Origin: Bacillota bacterium
Lineage (GTDB): Bacteria; Bacillota; Clostridia; Acetivibrionales; DTU013
NCBI GenBank assembly: GCA_023399355.1
Contig: JAEWQC010000018.1
Span: 1-12,226 of the forward strand
DNA: 12,226 bases
Direction: 5' to 3'
Both the position numbers and the translations under genes were made by a program. The notes below the pieces were generated by a model, which ran no database searches, was not told where the DNA came from, and saw nothing but the letters and a program-made list of their open reading frames with translations. Below are positions 1 through 6,478 of the stretch, piece by piece (the stretch's first letter is position 1; each line of letters opens with the position of its first letter).

Positions 1-1
1 T

Positions 2-61
2 AATACTGCAGATCAGGAAGTATTCACTGCGGCATATAAAATAGAAGCAACAGGAACTTGA
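2..61 (+). CDS. 3' end of an unidentified upstream gene (partial)
   Basis: Reading from base 2, this is the only forward frame open across the left edge; it gives 19 residues ending in YKIEATGT and stops with TGA at 59-61. The other two frames are closed, by TAA at 1-3 and by TAG at 42-44. The stop overlaps the ribosome site of the next gene (AGGAG at 61-65), which is the usual spacing of translationally linked genes. The piece is too short to assign a function, and it could be chance. Confidence 0.3.
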   Translation, partial: NTADQEVFTAAYKIEATGT

Positions 62-70
62 GGAGAATTC

Positions 71-2017
71 ATGCCATTTTTACCGGTAAACAGAGAAGAC
101 ATGGAAGCCAGGGGATGGGACAGCATTGACTTCCTTTATATAAGCGGCGACGCATATGTAGATCATCCGAGCTTTGGACATGCTATTATTACCAGAGTGC
201 TTGAAAGTGAAGGGTATCGGGTTGGTATTATAGCTCAGCCGGATTGGAAAAGTCATAAAGACTTCATGATGTTAGGACGACCTAACTATGCTGTTCTTAT
301 TTCATCGGGCGTTATTGATTCCATGGTAAATCACTACACCGCCAGCAAGAAACCCAGGAGTGATGACAGCTATTCTCCGGGCGGGAAAGCCGGCTACAGA
401 CCGGATAGGGCGGTCATTGTCTATGCAAACAGAGTGCGGGAGACTTTTAAAGGGATTCCGGTTATTATAGGAGGCCTTGAAGCCAGTCTTAGGAGATTTG
501 CACATTATGATTACTGGGACAATAAGGTAAGGCGTTCCATTCTGTTGGACAGCAAGGCGGATCTGCTTATATACGGGATGGGTGAAAAACCGATTGTTGA
601 AATTGCATCAGCGTTGTCAAAAGGCTCTTCCATTGACCAACTCCGTAATATCCGCGGCACCACATATCTGTCTGAATCCGGTGAAACGGACGAGCATACT
701 ATTTTGCTGCCTTCTTATGAAGAAATTCTGCAAAGTAAGAAGACCTATGCGGAAGCTTTCATGATCCAGTATAACGAACAGGATGCACTGAATGGAAGAA
801 CATTAATTCAGCCGCATGGCGATAAATTTGTCGTTCAGAATCCTCCGGCTTTGCCGATGTCTGCAAAAGAACTGGATAGAGTCTATGCGTTGCCTTATGA
901 GAGGACGTTTCACCCTTCCTATGAAAACTTCGGAGGCATTCCGGCAATCAATGAAGTCGAGTTCAGTATTACCAGCCATCGTGGATGTTATGGCGGATGT
1001 TCATTCTGCGCTTTAAATTTCCATCAGGGAAGGGTCATTCAAAAGAGAAGCCAGGCTTCCATTTTAAACGAAGCAAAGAAGCTCGTATGGCTGCCTGGTT
1101 TTAAAGGATATATCCATGATGTAGGCGGACCGACGGCCAATTTTAGAAGCGTCGCCTGTGACAGGCAAAAGGAGCAGGGGACCTGCAAAGGAAAACAGTG
1201 TCTTTACCCGCAGCCTTGTAAAAATTTGAAGGTGGATCACACCGAGTATTTGGAGCTTCTTAGAAAACTCAGGCAGATACCGGAAGTGAAGAAGGTATTT
1301 ATCCGGTCCGGGATCAGGTATGATTATCTGATGCTGGACAAAAACGATGAATTTTTCAAGGAACTTTGTGAACACCATGTCAGCGGCCAATTAAAGGTCG
1401 CACCTGAACATGTCGTTGACAGAGTGCTTGAAAAAATGGGTAAGCCAGGAAGAAGAGTCTATGATGCTTTCGTAAAGAAATTCTATGAGATAAACAAGAG
1501 TATCGGAAAAGAGCAGTACCTTGTCCCATATTTGATTTCAAGCCATCCCGGAAGCGATTTGAATGCGGCGGTCGAGCTGGCGCTTTACCTTAAGCATAGC
1601 GGTTATACACCGGAACAGGTACAGGATTTCTATCCTACACCGGGAACGCTTTCTACCTGTATGTTTTACACGTTGCTTGATCCCAGAAACATGAAGAGTA
1701 TTTACGTACCGACTTCTCCAAAGGAGAAGGCTATGCAGAGAGCCTTGCTGCAGTTCCGGCGCAGCGAGAATCATCCACTGGTCAGAGAAGCTCTGAGAAA
1801 AGCCGGCAGAGAGGATCTCATCGGCTTTGGAAAGGACTGCCTTGTATGGCCTGAACAACACAGACATGATGAGAGGGATGCGATAATGGGGAATACATCC
1901 GGGAGGTATAGGGGGAATGCATCCGGGGGGTATAAGGAGAATACATCCGGGAGGTATAAGGAGAATACATCCGGGAGGTATAAAAGAAAGAGAACCGGAA
2001 AGAAAGCCAGGCACTGA
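71..2017 (+). CDS. YgiQ family radical SAM protein with a repeat-built C-terminal tail
   Basis: This 648-residue protein is a cytoplasmic radical S-adenosylmethionine enzyme of the YgiQ (UPF0313) family, whose substrate is unknown. Residues 1 to about 290 form the family's N-terminal domain. The 4Fe-4S-binding CxxxCxxC motif is CYGGCSFC, with cysteines 306, 310 and 313, preceded by SITSHRG. The radical SAM barrel follows to about residue 500, and the family's C-terminal region (DUF3362 type) contains QDFYPTPGTLSTCMFY. The ATG at 71 has AGGAG at 61-65 and lies next to the stop of the preceding frame, so the start is secure. The last 42 residues are not conserved family sequence: they are four 8-residue units of the type ENTSGRYK followed by a basic tail, encoded by a 24-bp tandem repeat. 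Family membership is clear; the biological role cannot be read from the sequence. Confidence 0.93.
   Translation: MPFLPVNREDMEARGWDSIDFLYISGDAYVDHPSFGHAIITRVLESEGYRVGIIAQPDWKSHKDFMMLGRPNYAVLISSGVIDSMVNHYTASKKPRSDDSYSPGGKAGYRPDRAVIVYANRVRETFKGIPVIIGGLEASLRRFAHYDYWDNKVRRSILLDSKADLLIYGMGEKPIVEIASALSKGSSIDQLRNIRGTTYLSESGETDEHTILLPSYEEILQSKKTYAEAFMIQYNEQDALNGRTLIQPHGDKFVVQNPPALPMSAKELDRVYALPYERTFHPSYENFGGIPAINEVEFSITSHRGCYGGCSFCALNFHQGRVIQKRSQASILNEAKKLVWLPGFKGYIHDVGGPTANFRSVACDRQKEQGTCKGKQCLYPQPCKNLKVDHTEYLELLRKLRQIPEVKKVFIRSGIRYDYLMLDKNDEFFKELCEHHVSGQLKVAPEHVVDRVLEKMGKPGRRVYDAFVKKFYEINKSIGKEQYLVPYLISSHPGSDLNAAVELALYLKHSGYTPEQVQDFYPTPGTLSTCMFYTLLDPRNMKSIYVPTSPKEKAMQRALLQFRRSENHPLVREALRKAGREDLIGFGKDCLVWPEQHRHDERDAIMGNTSGRYRGNASGGYKENTSGRYKENTSGRYKRKRTGKKARH
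1891..1986 (+). repeat. Four tandem 24-bp repeats inside the ygiQ-like gene
   Basis: The units are 1891-1914, 1915-1938, 1939-1962 and 1963-1986. The consensus begins GAATACATCCGGGAGGTATA and ends AGGA. Units 3 and 4 differ only in their last few bases. The length is a multiple of three, so copy-number change keeps the reading frame. Each unit carries SD-like strings (GGGAGG, and AAGGAG in the later copies) although no gene starts nearby. Confidence 0.95.
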
Positions 2018-2123
2018 AAACCTCCTGAAAACACATCAGGGACAGAGTTTTGGAAATAACATTATCCGTCGAAATAGAACGATATTGTGTCAAACAGGTT
2101 GATTACCGCCAGTTTTGTTTTTC

Positions 2124-2152
2124 TTGACATAAAAATTAAAAAAGTTTACAAT
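2124..2152 (+). promoter_or_regulatory. Sigma-A promoter of rny
   Basis: A perfect -35 TTGACA (2124-2129) is separated by exactly 17 bp from -10 TACAAT (2147-2152). The surroundings are AT-rich and the next gene is rny. This implies a 5' untranslated region of about 145 nt. Confidence 0.85.
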
Positions 2153-2158
2153 TAATCT

Positions 2159-2304
2159 GTATTTCGGATAAAAAGCGGATGGTACATGCCATCTGACATT
2201 ATCAATATCCGGTTTAAACCGGGGTTGGTCGTTGACTTAGGTCAAATGCATGCCCGTGTTACCGGAAATGACCATTGAAAACTGAATATAAGGAGGTGTG
2301 TGTT
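2159..2304 (+). promoter_or_regulatory. Structured leader of rny, including a perfect SD site
   Basis: Between the promoter and the gene lie several possible hairpins. GATGG/CCATC (2178-2182 with 2189-2193) closes a six-base loop. TCCGGT (2208-2213) can pair with ACCGGA (2261-2266). TTGAC/GTCAA around 2232-2245 closes a UUAG loop, and TGGTC (2226-2230) can pair with GACCA (2270-2274). The leader ends in AAGGAGGTG (2290-2298), a nine-base complement of the 16S rRNA tail. No known riboswitch class was recognised. Part of it resembles the pgeF leader at 5552-5595. Confidence 0.5.
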
Positions 2305-3867
2305 ATTTTTTTATACGTGGCTATAGGAATATTGATTGGCCTAGTAATTGGAGCAGTAGTTGCTTCATTTATTTCGTTCCGTAAAGGATATAACCGCAGA
2401 AAAAATGATGCAGAAGCTGAAATCGGCAGTGCTGAACAAGAATCAAAAAGAATTGTTAATGATGCTTTAAAAATGGCCGAAAGTAAAAAGAGGGAAGCTC
2501 TCCTTGAAGCGAAGGAAGAGGTCCACAGAAGCAGAATGGAACTGGACAGGGAAATCAAGGAACGCAGGAACGAGATTCAAAGGCAGGAAAGAAGGCTGGT
2601 CCAGAAAGAGGAGACTCTCGACAAAAAAGTTGAATCACTGGAACAGAAAGAAGAAAACCTGAACAAGAAAACAAAGGAAGTTCAAGCCACACAGGAAAAG
2701 GTTGCAGAACTGCAAAAAAGGCAGCTCGATGAACTTGAGAGAATTTCAGGCCTTTCCGTGGAAGATGCCAAGCAATACCTCATCCGTAATGTTGAGGATG
2801 AAGTGAAGCATGAACTCGCAATACTTGTTAAGGATCTTGAATCAAAAGCCAAATATGAAGCTGACAGTAAAGCAAGAGACATTGTCGCGACTGCAATACA
2901 GAAATGTGCCGCTGACCATGTATCCGAATCAACAGTATCGGTTGTACCACTGCCCAACGATGAAATGAAGGGCCGCATAATCGGCCGTGAAGGCAGAAAT
3001 ATCAGGACACTTGAAACTCTTACGGGAATTGACCTGATAATCGATGATACACCTGAAGCAGTAATACTCTCGGGATTTGACCCAATAAGACGTGAAGTTG
3101 CAAGGATTACGTTGGAAAAGCTTATTATTGACGGTAGGATACACCCTGCCAGAATCGAAGAAATGGTTGAAAAGGCCAAGAAGGAAGTTGAGAACACCAT
3201 TCGCCAGGAAGGCGATCGCGCCACCTTTGAAACAGGCGTTCACGGACTGCATCCTGAAGTAATCAAGCTTCTAGGCAAGCTAAGATTCAGGACCAGTTAC
3301 GGACAGAACGTGCTGAATCATTCCATCGAGGTTTCGACCCTCGCCGGAATCATGGCAGCGGAACTCGGAGCAGATGTAGTACTTGCCAAGAGAGCAGGTC
3401 TTCTGCACGACATAGGAAAAGCGGTTGACCATGAAGTAGAAGGTTCTCACGTTACCATCGGTGCCGACCTTGCCAAGAAGTACAGGGAAGGGAATGACAT
3501 CATTAATTCTATTATGGCACATCATGGAGATGTTGAACCGACTTCACTTATCGCAGTACTTGTGCAGGCAGCTGATTCAATTTCGGCAGCCAGACCGGGT
3601 GCAAGAAGAGAAACACTGGAATCATACATCAAGAGAATTGAAAAGCTTGAGGAGATAGCAAATTCCTTCCCCGGTGTTGAAAAATGTTTTGCAATTCAAG
3701 CGGGCAGGGAAATAAGGATAATTGTCAAGCCTGAAGATGTTTCTGATGATGAAATGGTATTAAAGGCTCGCGAAATCGTTAAGAAAATTGAAAGCGAACT
3801 TGAATATCCGGGACAGATTAAAGTAAATGTTATTAGAGAAACCAGAGCGATCGAATATGCAAAATAA
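2305..3867 (+). CDS. rny: Ribonuclease Y (membrane-anchored endoribonuclease)
   Basis: RNase Y starts bulk mRNA decay in Firmicutes and sits at the membrane. The order seen is an N-terminal membrane helix (AIGILIGLVIGAVVASF), a long charged coiled coil, a KH RNA-binding domain (GRIIGREGRNIRTLE), and an HD hydrolase domain with LLHDIGKA. The protein ends in RETRAIEYAK, almost as in Bacillus subtilis. The start is unusual. The strong SD at 2290-2298 is correctly spaced only for ATT at 2305, which gives 520 residues, the same length as the B. subtilis enzyme, and puts the HD pair at 368/369. Alternatives are GTG at 2317 (spacing about 20) and TTG at 2275 (upstream of the SD, no ribosome site of its own, 530 residues). 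The downstream neighbour is ymdB, as in B. subtilis, but a strong terminator separates them. Identity is certain; only the start is open. Confidence 0.95.
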   Translation: MFLYVAIGILIGLVIGAVVASFISFRKGYNRRKNDAEAEIGSAEQESKRIVNDALKMAESKKREALLEAKEEVHRSRMELDREIKERRNEIQRQERRLVQKEETLDKKVESLEQKEENLNKKTKEVQATQEKVAELQKRQLDELERISGLSVEDAKQYLIRNVEDEVKHELAILVKDLESKAKYEADSKARDIVATAIQKCAADHVSESTVSVVPLPNDEMKGRIIGREGRNIRTLETLTGIDLIIDDTPEAVILSGFDPIRREVARITLEKLIIDGRIHPARIEEMVEKAKKEVENTIRQEGDRATFETGVHGLHPEVIKLLGKLRFRTSYGQNVLNHSIEVSTLAGIMAAELGADVVLAKRAGLLHDIGKAVDHEVEGSHVTIGADLAKKYREGNDIINSIMAHHGDVEPTSLIAVLVQAADSISAARPGARRETLESYIKRIEKLEEIANSFPGVEKCFAIQAGREIRIIVKPEDVSDDEMVLKAREIVKKIESELEYPGQIKVNVIRETRAIEYAK

Positions 3868-3869
3868 AT

Positions 3870-3900
3870 AAAAGGGGCTGTCAGCCCCTTTTATTTTTTT
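3870..3900 (+). terminator. Strong intrinsic terminator of rny
   Basis: A perfect 10-bp stem, AAAAGGGGCT (3870-3879) with AGCCCCTTTT (3883-3892), has a GTC loop and is followed by ATTTTTTT. It lies two bases after the rny stop codon. Confidence 0.95.
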
Positions 3901-3959
3901 GCTGACCGACTGCAAAAGGTCAATTGTTGAATAAAAGGCGTGCCGCAGTGTGCTTTTTG

Positions 3960-3968
3960 TGTTATATT
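3960..3968 (+). promoter_or_regulatory. Probable extended -10 promoter of ymdB
   Basis: TGT followed by TATATT (-10 at 3963-3968) has the extended -10 form, but the -35 region at the right distance (GTGCCG) is poor. It lies between the rny terminator and ymdB, where a new promoter is needed. Confidence 0.4.
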
Positions 3969-4043
3969 AAACTAGTATGCTGCAGGTATTCTTAATGTGT
4001 CGATTTTATAGATTGGCTATCTTTATACAATGGAGGAATTGCT

Positions 4044-4817
4044 TTGAAGGTATTGTTCATTGGTGATATCGTTGGAAACCCAGGTAGAAAGGCCGCCAGG
4101 GAAATAATAAGCAGTATGCGCAAGGAAATGCCATACGATTTTTGTATAGCAAATGGTGAAAATGCAGCGGGTGGAACTGGAATTACAAGTGTCGTAGCGC
4201 AGGATCTTTACAAATGCGGAATTGATGCAATTACCATGGGTAATCATACATGGTCCAAAAGAGAGATTACTAATTTTATCGATTCCGATTCTAAAATCGT
4301 CAGGCCTGCAAACTACCCAACAGGAGTACCGGGAAAGGGATCGACAATCATTGGCGGAAAACTCGGTATTGTAAATTTGCTTGGAAGGGTCTATATGGAC
4401 GGTGTAGACTGTCCTTTCAGATCCTTGGACAAAGAACTGGAGTATTTGAAAAGTAAGGTAAAGGTCATCCTTGTCGATATTCATGCTGAAGCAACTTCTG
4501 AGAAATGTGCATTGGCTTGGTATGCGGATGGAAGAGTGAGTGCTGTGGTAGGAACTCATACACATGTACAGACGGCTGATGAGAGGATATTACCTTGCGG
4601 AACGGCATTCATCACAGATGTGGGCATGACAGGACCGTATGAAGGCGTTATCGGGGTGGACAGGGAAATAGTTCTTGAAAAATTCCTTCTGGGCATGCCG
4701 GTTCGGTTTGAACTTGCCAAGGGATGTGTACAGTTTAATGCCGTCCATATGGAAATTGACGATAAGACCGGCAGGACTTTGAAGATTCAACGATTCTCAA
4801 AAGTAATGGAGATATAG
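4044..4817 (+). CDS. ymdB: YmdB-type metallophosphoesterase (TIGR00282 family)
   Basis: This 257-residue cytoplasmic protein belongs to the YmdB family of two-metal phosphoesterases. B. subtilis YmdB acts on 2',3'-cyclic nucleotides and influences biofilm and late adaptive gene expression; that role is family knowledge, not seen here. All metal ligands expected from the family are present: D8 (FIGDIVG), E39 and N40 (ANGENAAGG), N67 and H68 (MGNHTW), H147 (DIHAEAT), H172 and H174 (GTHTHVQT). Length is near the family norm of about 260. The start is TTG at 4044, with GGAGG at 4032-4036 seven bases upstream; no ATG lies near, and MKVLFIGDIVG is the conserved N-terminus. It follows rny in many Firmicutes, hinting at a link to RNA metabolism, but here it has its own promoter after the rny terminator. 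Confidence 0.95.
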   Translation: MKVLFIGDIVGNPGRKAAREIISSMRKEMPYDFCIANGENAAGGTGITSVVAQDLYKCGIDAITMGNHTWSKREITNFIDSDSKIVRPANYPTGVPGKGSTIIGGKLGIVNLLGRVYMDGVDCPFRSLDKELEYLKSKVKVILVDIHAEATSEKCALAWYADGRVSAVVGTHTHVQTADERILPCGTAFITDVGMTGPYEGVIGVDREIVLEKFLLGMPVRFELAKGCVQFNAVHMEIDDKTGRTLKIQRFSKVMEI

Positions 4818-5075
4818 TATAACGTCAAAAGATATCCCCTACTTCTATAAGTGGCGTGTACCGATTCGGTTTTCAGGCAGCGGGCATATTTCCCGGACTG
4901 TATGCATAGGTGAGCAGCAAGCTCTGCTTGTGAACAGCCTCTTTGAAACGCAGCAAGTAGCAAAATATCCGGATGAAATTTTGCAACTATGTAAGAAAAT
5001 GTTTCTGAAAACGAAACACTTTCTTTGAACTGATACGTTATAATATACATATACTTCAAAAATTTAACTAAAAAA
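4818..5075 (+). other. Unassigned gap between ymdB and the spoVS promoter
   Basis: No confident gene lies here. One forward frame is open from 4807 to the TGA at 5026-5028 (73 codons), but it has no ATG, TTG or GTG before GTG at 4930 and no ribosome site; the predicted peptide was not recognised. The stretch is rich in possible hairpins: ACCGA/TCGGT near 4860, CAAGC-TCT-GCTTG near 4919-4931, and GCAAAAT (4960-4966) with ATTTTGC (4978-4984), which encloses the palindrome ATCCGGAT. A TATAAT lies at 5039-5044 without a good -35. It could be a small RNA, a long 3' untranslated region, or a decayed gene. Confidence 0.35.
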
Positions 5076-5104
5076 AAAGGAATTTCAAATTTTGTGTAGA
5101 ATAA
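5076..5104 (+). promoter_or_regulatory. Sigma-H promoter of spoVS
   Basis: AAAGGAATT (5076-5084) matches the sigma-H -35 consensus RNAGGAWWW at every position. GTAGAATAA (5096-5104) matches the -10 consensus RNNGAATWW at every position. The spacing is 11 bp. B. subtilis spoVS is known to depend on sigma-H, so sequence and gene agree. Confidence 0.8.
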
Positions 5105-5149
5105 ATACTCTTTATATTAAAATGTTTGCTTTAGGGGGTATTTATTATT

Positions 5150-5413
5150 ATGGATGTTTTAAAAATCTCAGCAAAATCTAATCCAAATTCTGTAGCAGGC
5201 GCTTTGGCAGGGGTCATCAGAGAGAAAGGCATGGCTGAAATGCAGGCTATCGGTGCAGGTGCAATAAACCAGGCGGTTAAGGCAGTGGCAATCGCGAGGG
5301 GGTTTGTGGCTCCATCAGGACTTGAACTCATCTGTATTCCCGCTTTTACCGACATCATCATAGATGGTGAGGAAAGGACCGCCATAAAGCTTATAGTCGA
5401 GCCGAGAAGATAG
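5150..5413 (+). CDS. spoVS: Stage V sporulation protein S
   Basis: SpoVS is a small Alba-like protein (Pfam SpoVS) needed for spore coat completion and affecting septation in B. subtilis; its biochemical role is not settled. The 87 residues span the whole family length (about 86). Conserved stretches are visible: LKISAKSNPNSVAGALAGVIRE, GAGAINQAVKAVAIARGF and IPAFTDIIIDGEERTAIKLIVEPR. The ATG at 5150 is preceded by AGGGGG (5133-5138). The gene is monocistronic, with a sigma-H promoter 46 bp upstream and a terminator downstream, so it should be switched on early in sporulation. It gives direct evidence that the host belongs to an endospore-forming lineage. Confidence 0.97.
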   Translation: MDVLKISAKSNPNSVAGALAGVIREKGMAEMQAIGAGAINQAVKAVAIARGFVAPSGLELICIPAFTDIIIDGEERTAIKLIVEPRR

Positions 5414-5455
5414 TGCAGGACCTTTTTTCACCATAGTTGAATAAAAGCAGTAAAT

Positions 5456-5487
5456 AAAAAGAGCACACAGGTGCTTTTTTTATTTTT
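5456..5487 (+). terminator. Intrinsic terminator after spoVS
   Basis: GCAC (5463-5466) and GTGC (5471-5474) form the core around loop ACAG. It is extended by an A-U pair, a G-U pair and the flanking A and T runs, and followed by TTTTTTTATTTTT. Confidence 0.85.
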
Positions 5488-5506
5488 GCGAAATCAATAT
5501 ACTGAT

Positions 5507-5535
5507 TTGCGCCGATTTATGGATTGTGCTAAAAT
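5507..5535 (+). promoter_or_regulatory. Extended -10 promoter of the pgeF-lspA-rluD operon
   Basis: TTGCGC (5507-5512) is 17 bp from TAAAAT (5530-5535), and TGC directly before the -10 gives the extended -10 form. It follows the spoVS terminator and precedes a 75-80 nt leader of the next gene. Confidence 0.6.
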
Positions 5536-5551
5536 TAAATTCAGAAAGATT

Positions 5552-5617
5552 TATCCGGTTGCATGGGCGAGCAGTTGACTTTAGTCAACGAGCATCTCTG
5601 GGAAGAGGAAAGCGTAC
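5552..5617 (+). promoter_or_regulatory. Hairpin-containing leader of pgeF
   Basis: A perfect hairpin GTTGAC-TTTA-GTCAAC (5574-5589) is flanked by direct repeats of GAGCA (5569-5573 and 5590-5594). A second small hairpin, CTCT-GGGA-AGAG, with a GNRA-type loop spans about 5596-5607 and overlaps the ribosome site GAGG (5605-5608), so it could hide the SD. The layout TATCCGGTT ... GTTGACTT.AGTCAA ... GCAT also occurs in the rny leader. No known RNA class was recognised. Confidence 0.45.
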
Positions 5618-6478
5618 TTGAAAACGAAGGAAAAATTAGGAAATGAAACGGTGCTTGTTACAGACGGCGATTTGAGATATATAGAATTCGAATGTCTGAC
5701 AGAGTATGGCGAAACGCTCACACATTGCATGAGTACAAGGTCAGGCGGCTTCAGCACAGGGGAATGCAGTTCTTTGAACCTTGGATTTAACAGGAATGAC
5801 AGCAGGGAAAATGTCCTGCGAAATTTTCAGTTATTATGTGATTCTGTTGGTTTTGATACAGGCAGTCTCATATTGACAAACCAGGTACATGGGAGTATTG
5901 TCCGTTCCGTTGATAAACGTGATAGTGGAAAAGGCTTTTGCAGGGAAAGCGACCTGACAGGGGTCGATGGCTTAATCACGCAGACAGATCATGTAACATT
6001 GGTAACCTTTCATGCAGACTGTGTTCCGGTGTTCTTGTTTGAACCCGGAATTAAAGCTGCCGCTTTACTGCATTCGGGGTGGAGAGGCACTCTGAAGAGT
6101 ATTGTAATTCAGGCACTGGAACAAATGGCAGCATTACCGGGGTTTCATGCAGACAGACTCGTGGCTGTCATGGGACCGTCGATTGGAAGCTGTTGCTTTG
6201 AAGTTGGAGAGGATGTTTATACTCTTTTTAAATCAAAACATCAGAATAAAGCGTTTTATGAAGTGGGTCAAAATGGAAAATGGAAGATAGATTTGAATGC
6301 AATAATAAAGACAGAAATGATTAAGAATGGACTGAGGACAGAAAACATCCATATTAGCGGTATTTGTACAAAATGCCGGAACGATTTGTTTTTTTCCTAC
6401 CGGGGAGATCAGGGGAAAACAGGAAGTCTGGCTGCTTTCATGCAATTGAAGCAACCTGCAGTCAGGAGCAGCACATGA
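5618..6478 (+). CDS. pgeF: Peptidoglycan editing factor / purine nucleoside-acting Cu-oxidase family protein (YfiH/YlmD)
   Basis: The 286-residue protein belongs to the multicopper-oxidase-like YfiH family (DUF152). Members are annotated as polyphenol oxidases, act on purine nucleosides (deaminase and phosphorylase activities), and in E. coli help remove wrongly built peptidoglycan precursors. The single metal site of the family is visible: H91 (NQVHGS), C135 (FHADCVPVF) and H152 (LLHSGWRGTL). GPSIGSCCFEVGEDV and the C-terminal CTKCRNDLFFSYRG are also typical. The start is TTG at 5618 with GAGG at 5605-5608; the first ATG (codon 38, MSTRSGGFS) would cut into the conserved domain. The stop overlaps the ATG of the next gene by four bases (ATGA), which implies translational coupling. 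Family assignment is firm; which activity matters here is open. Confidence 0.92.
   Translation: MKTKEKLGNETVLVTDGDLRYIEFECLTEYGETLTHCMSTRSGGFSTGECSSLNLGFNRNDSRENVLRNFQLLCDSVGFDTGSLILTNQVHGSIVRSVDKRDSGKGFCRESDLTGVDGLITQTDHVTLVTFHADCVPVFLFEPGIKAAALLHSGWRGTLKSIVIQALEQMAALPGFHADRLVAVMGPSIGSCCFEVGEDVYTLFKSKHQNKAFYEVGQNGKWKIDLNAIIKTEMIKNGLRTENIHISGICTKCRNDLFFSYRGDQGKTGSLAAFMQLKQPAVRSST

Noticed and set aside
2024..2040. CCTGA/TCAGG hairpin as terminator of the ygiQ-like gene
   Set aside because: Only five pairs and no proper T-tract; too weak to call.
1538..2093. Several reverse and forward frames over the repeat end of the ygiQ-like gene
   Set aside because: A repeat unit divisible by three keeps every frame open, giving Pro/Ile/Ser-rich peptides on the other strand with no ribosome sites.
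3924..3936. GTTGAATAAAAG repeated near 5436
   Set aside because: A short AT-rich word in two spacers without matching position relative to genes or promoters.
4787..5059. 90-codon reverse-strand frame across the ymdB-spoVS gap
   Set aside because: It overlaps the ymdB end, has no ribosome site and shows no recognisable family; it is more likely a by-product of the low stop density.
6364..6474. Longer start of the solute-binding lipoprotein inside pgeF
   Set aside because: A strong AGGAG and a perfect lipoprotein signal sit at 6475; the extension would bury the signal peptide.
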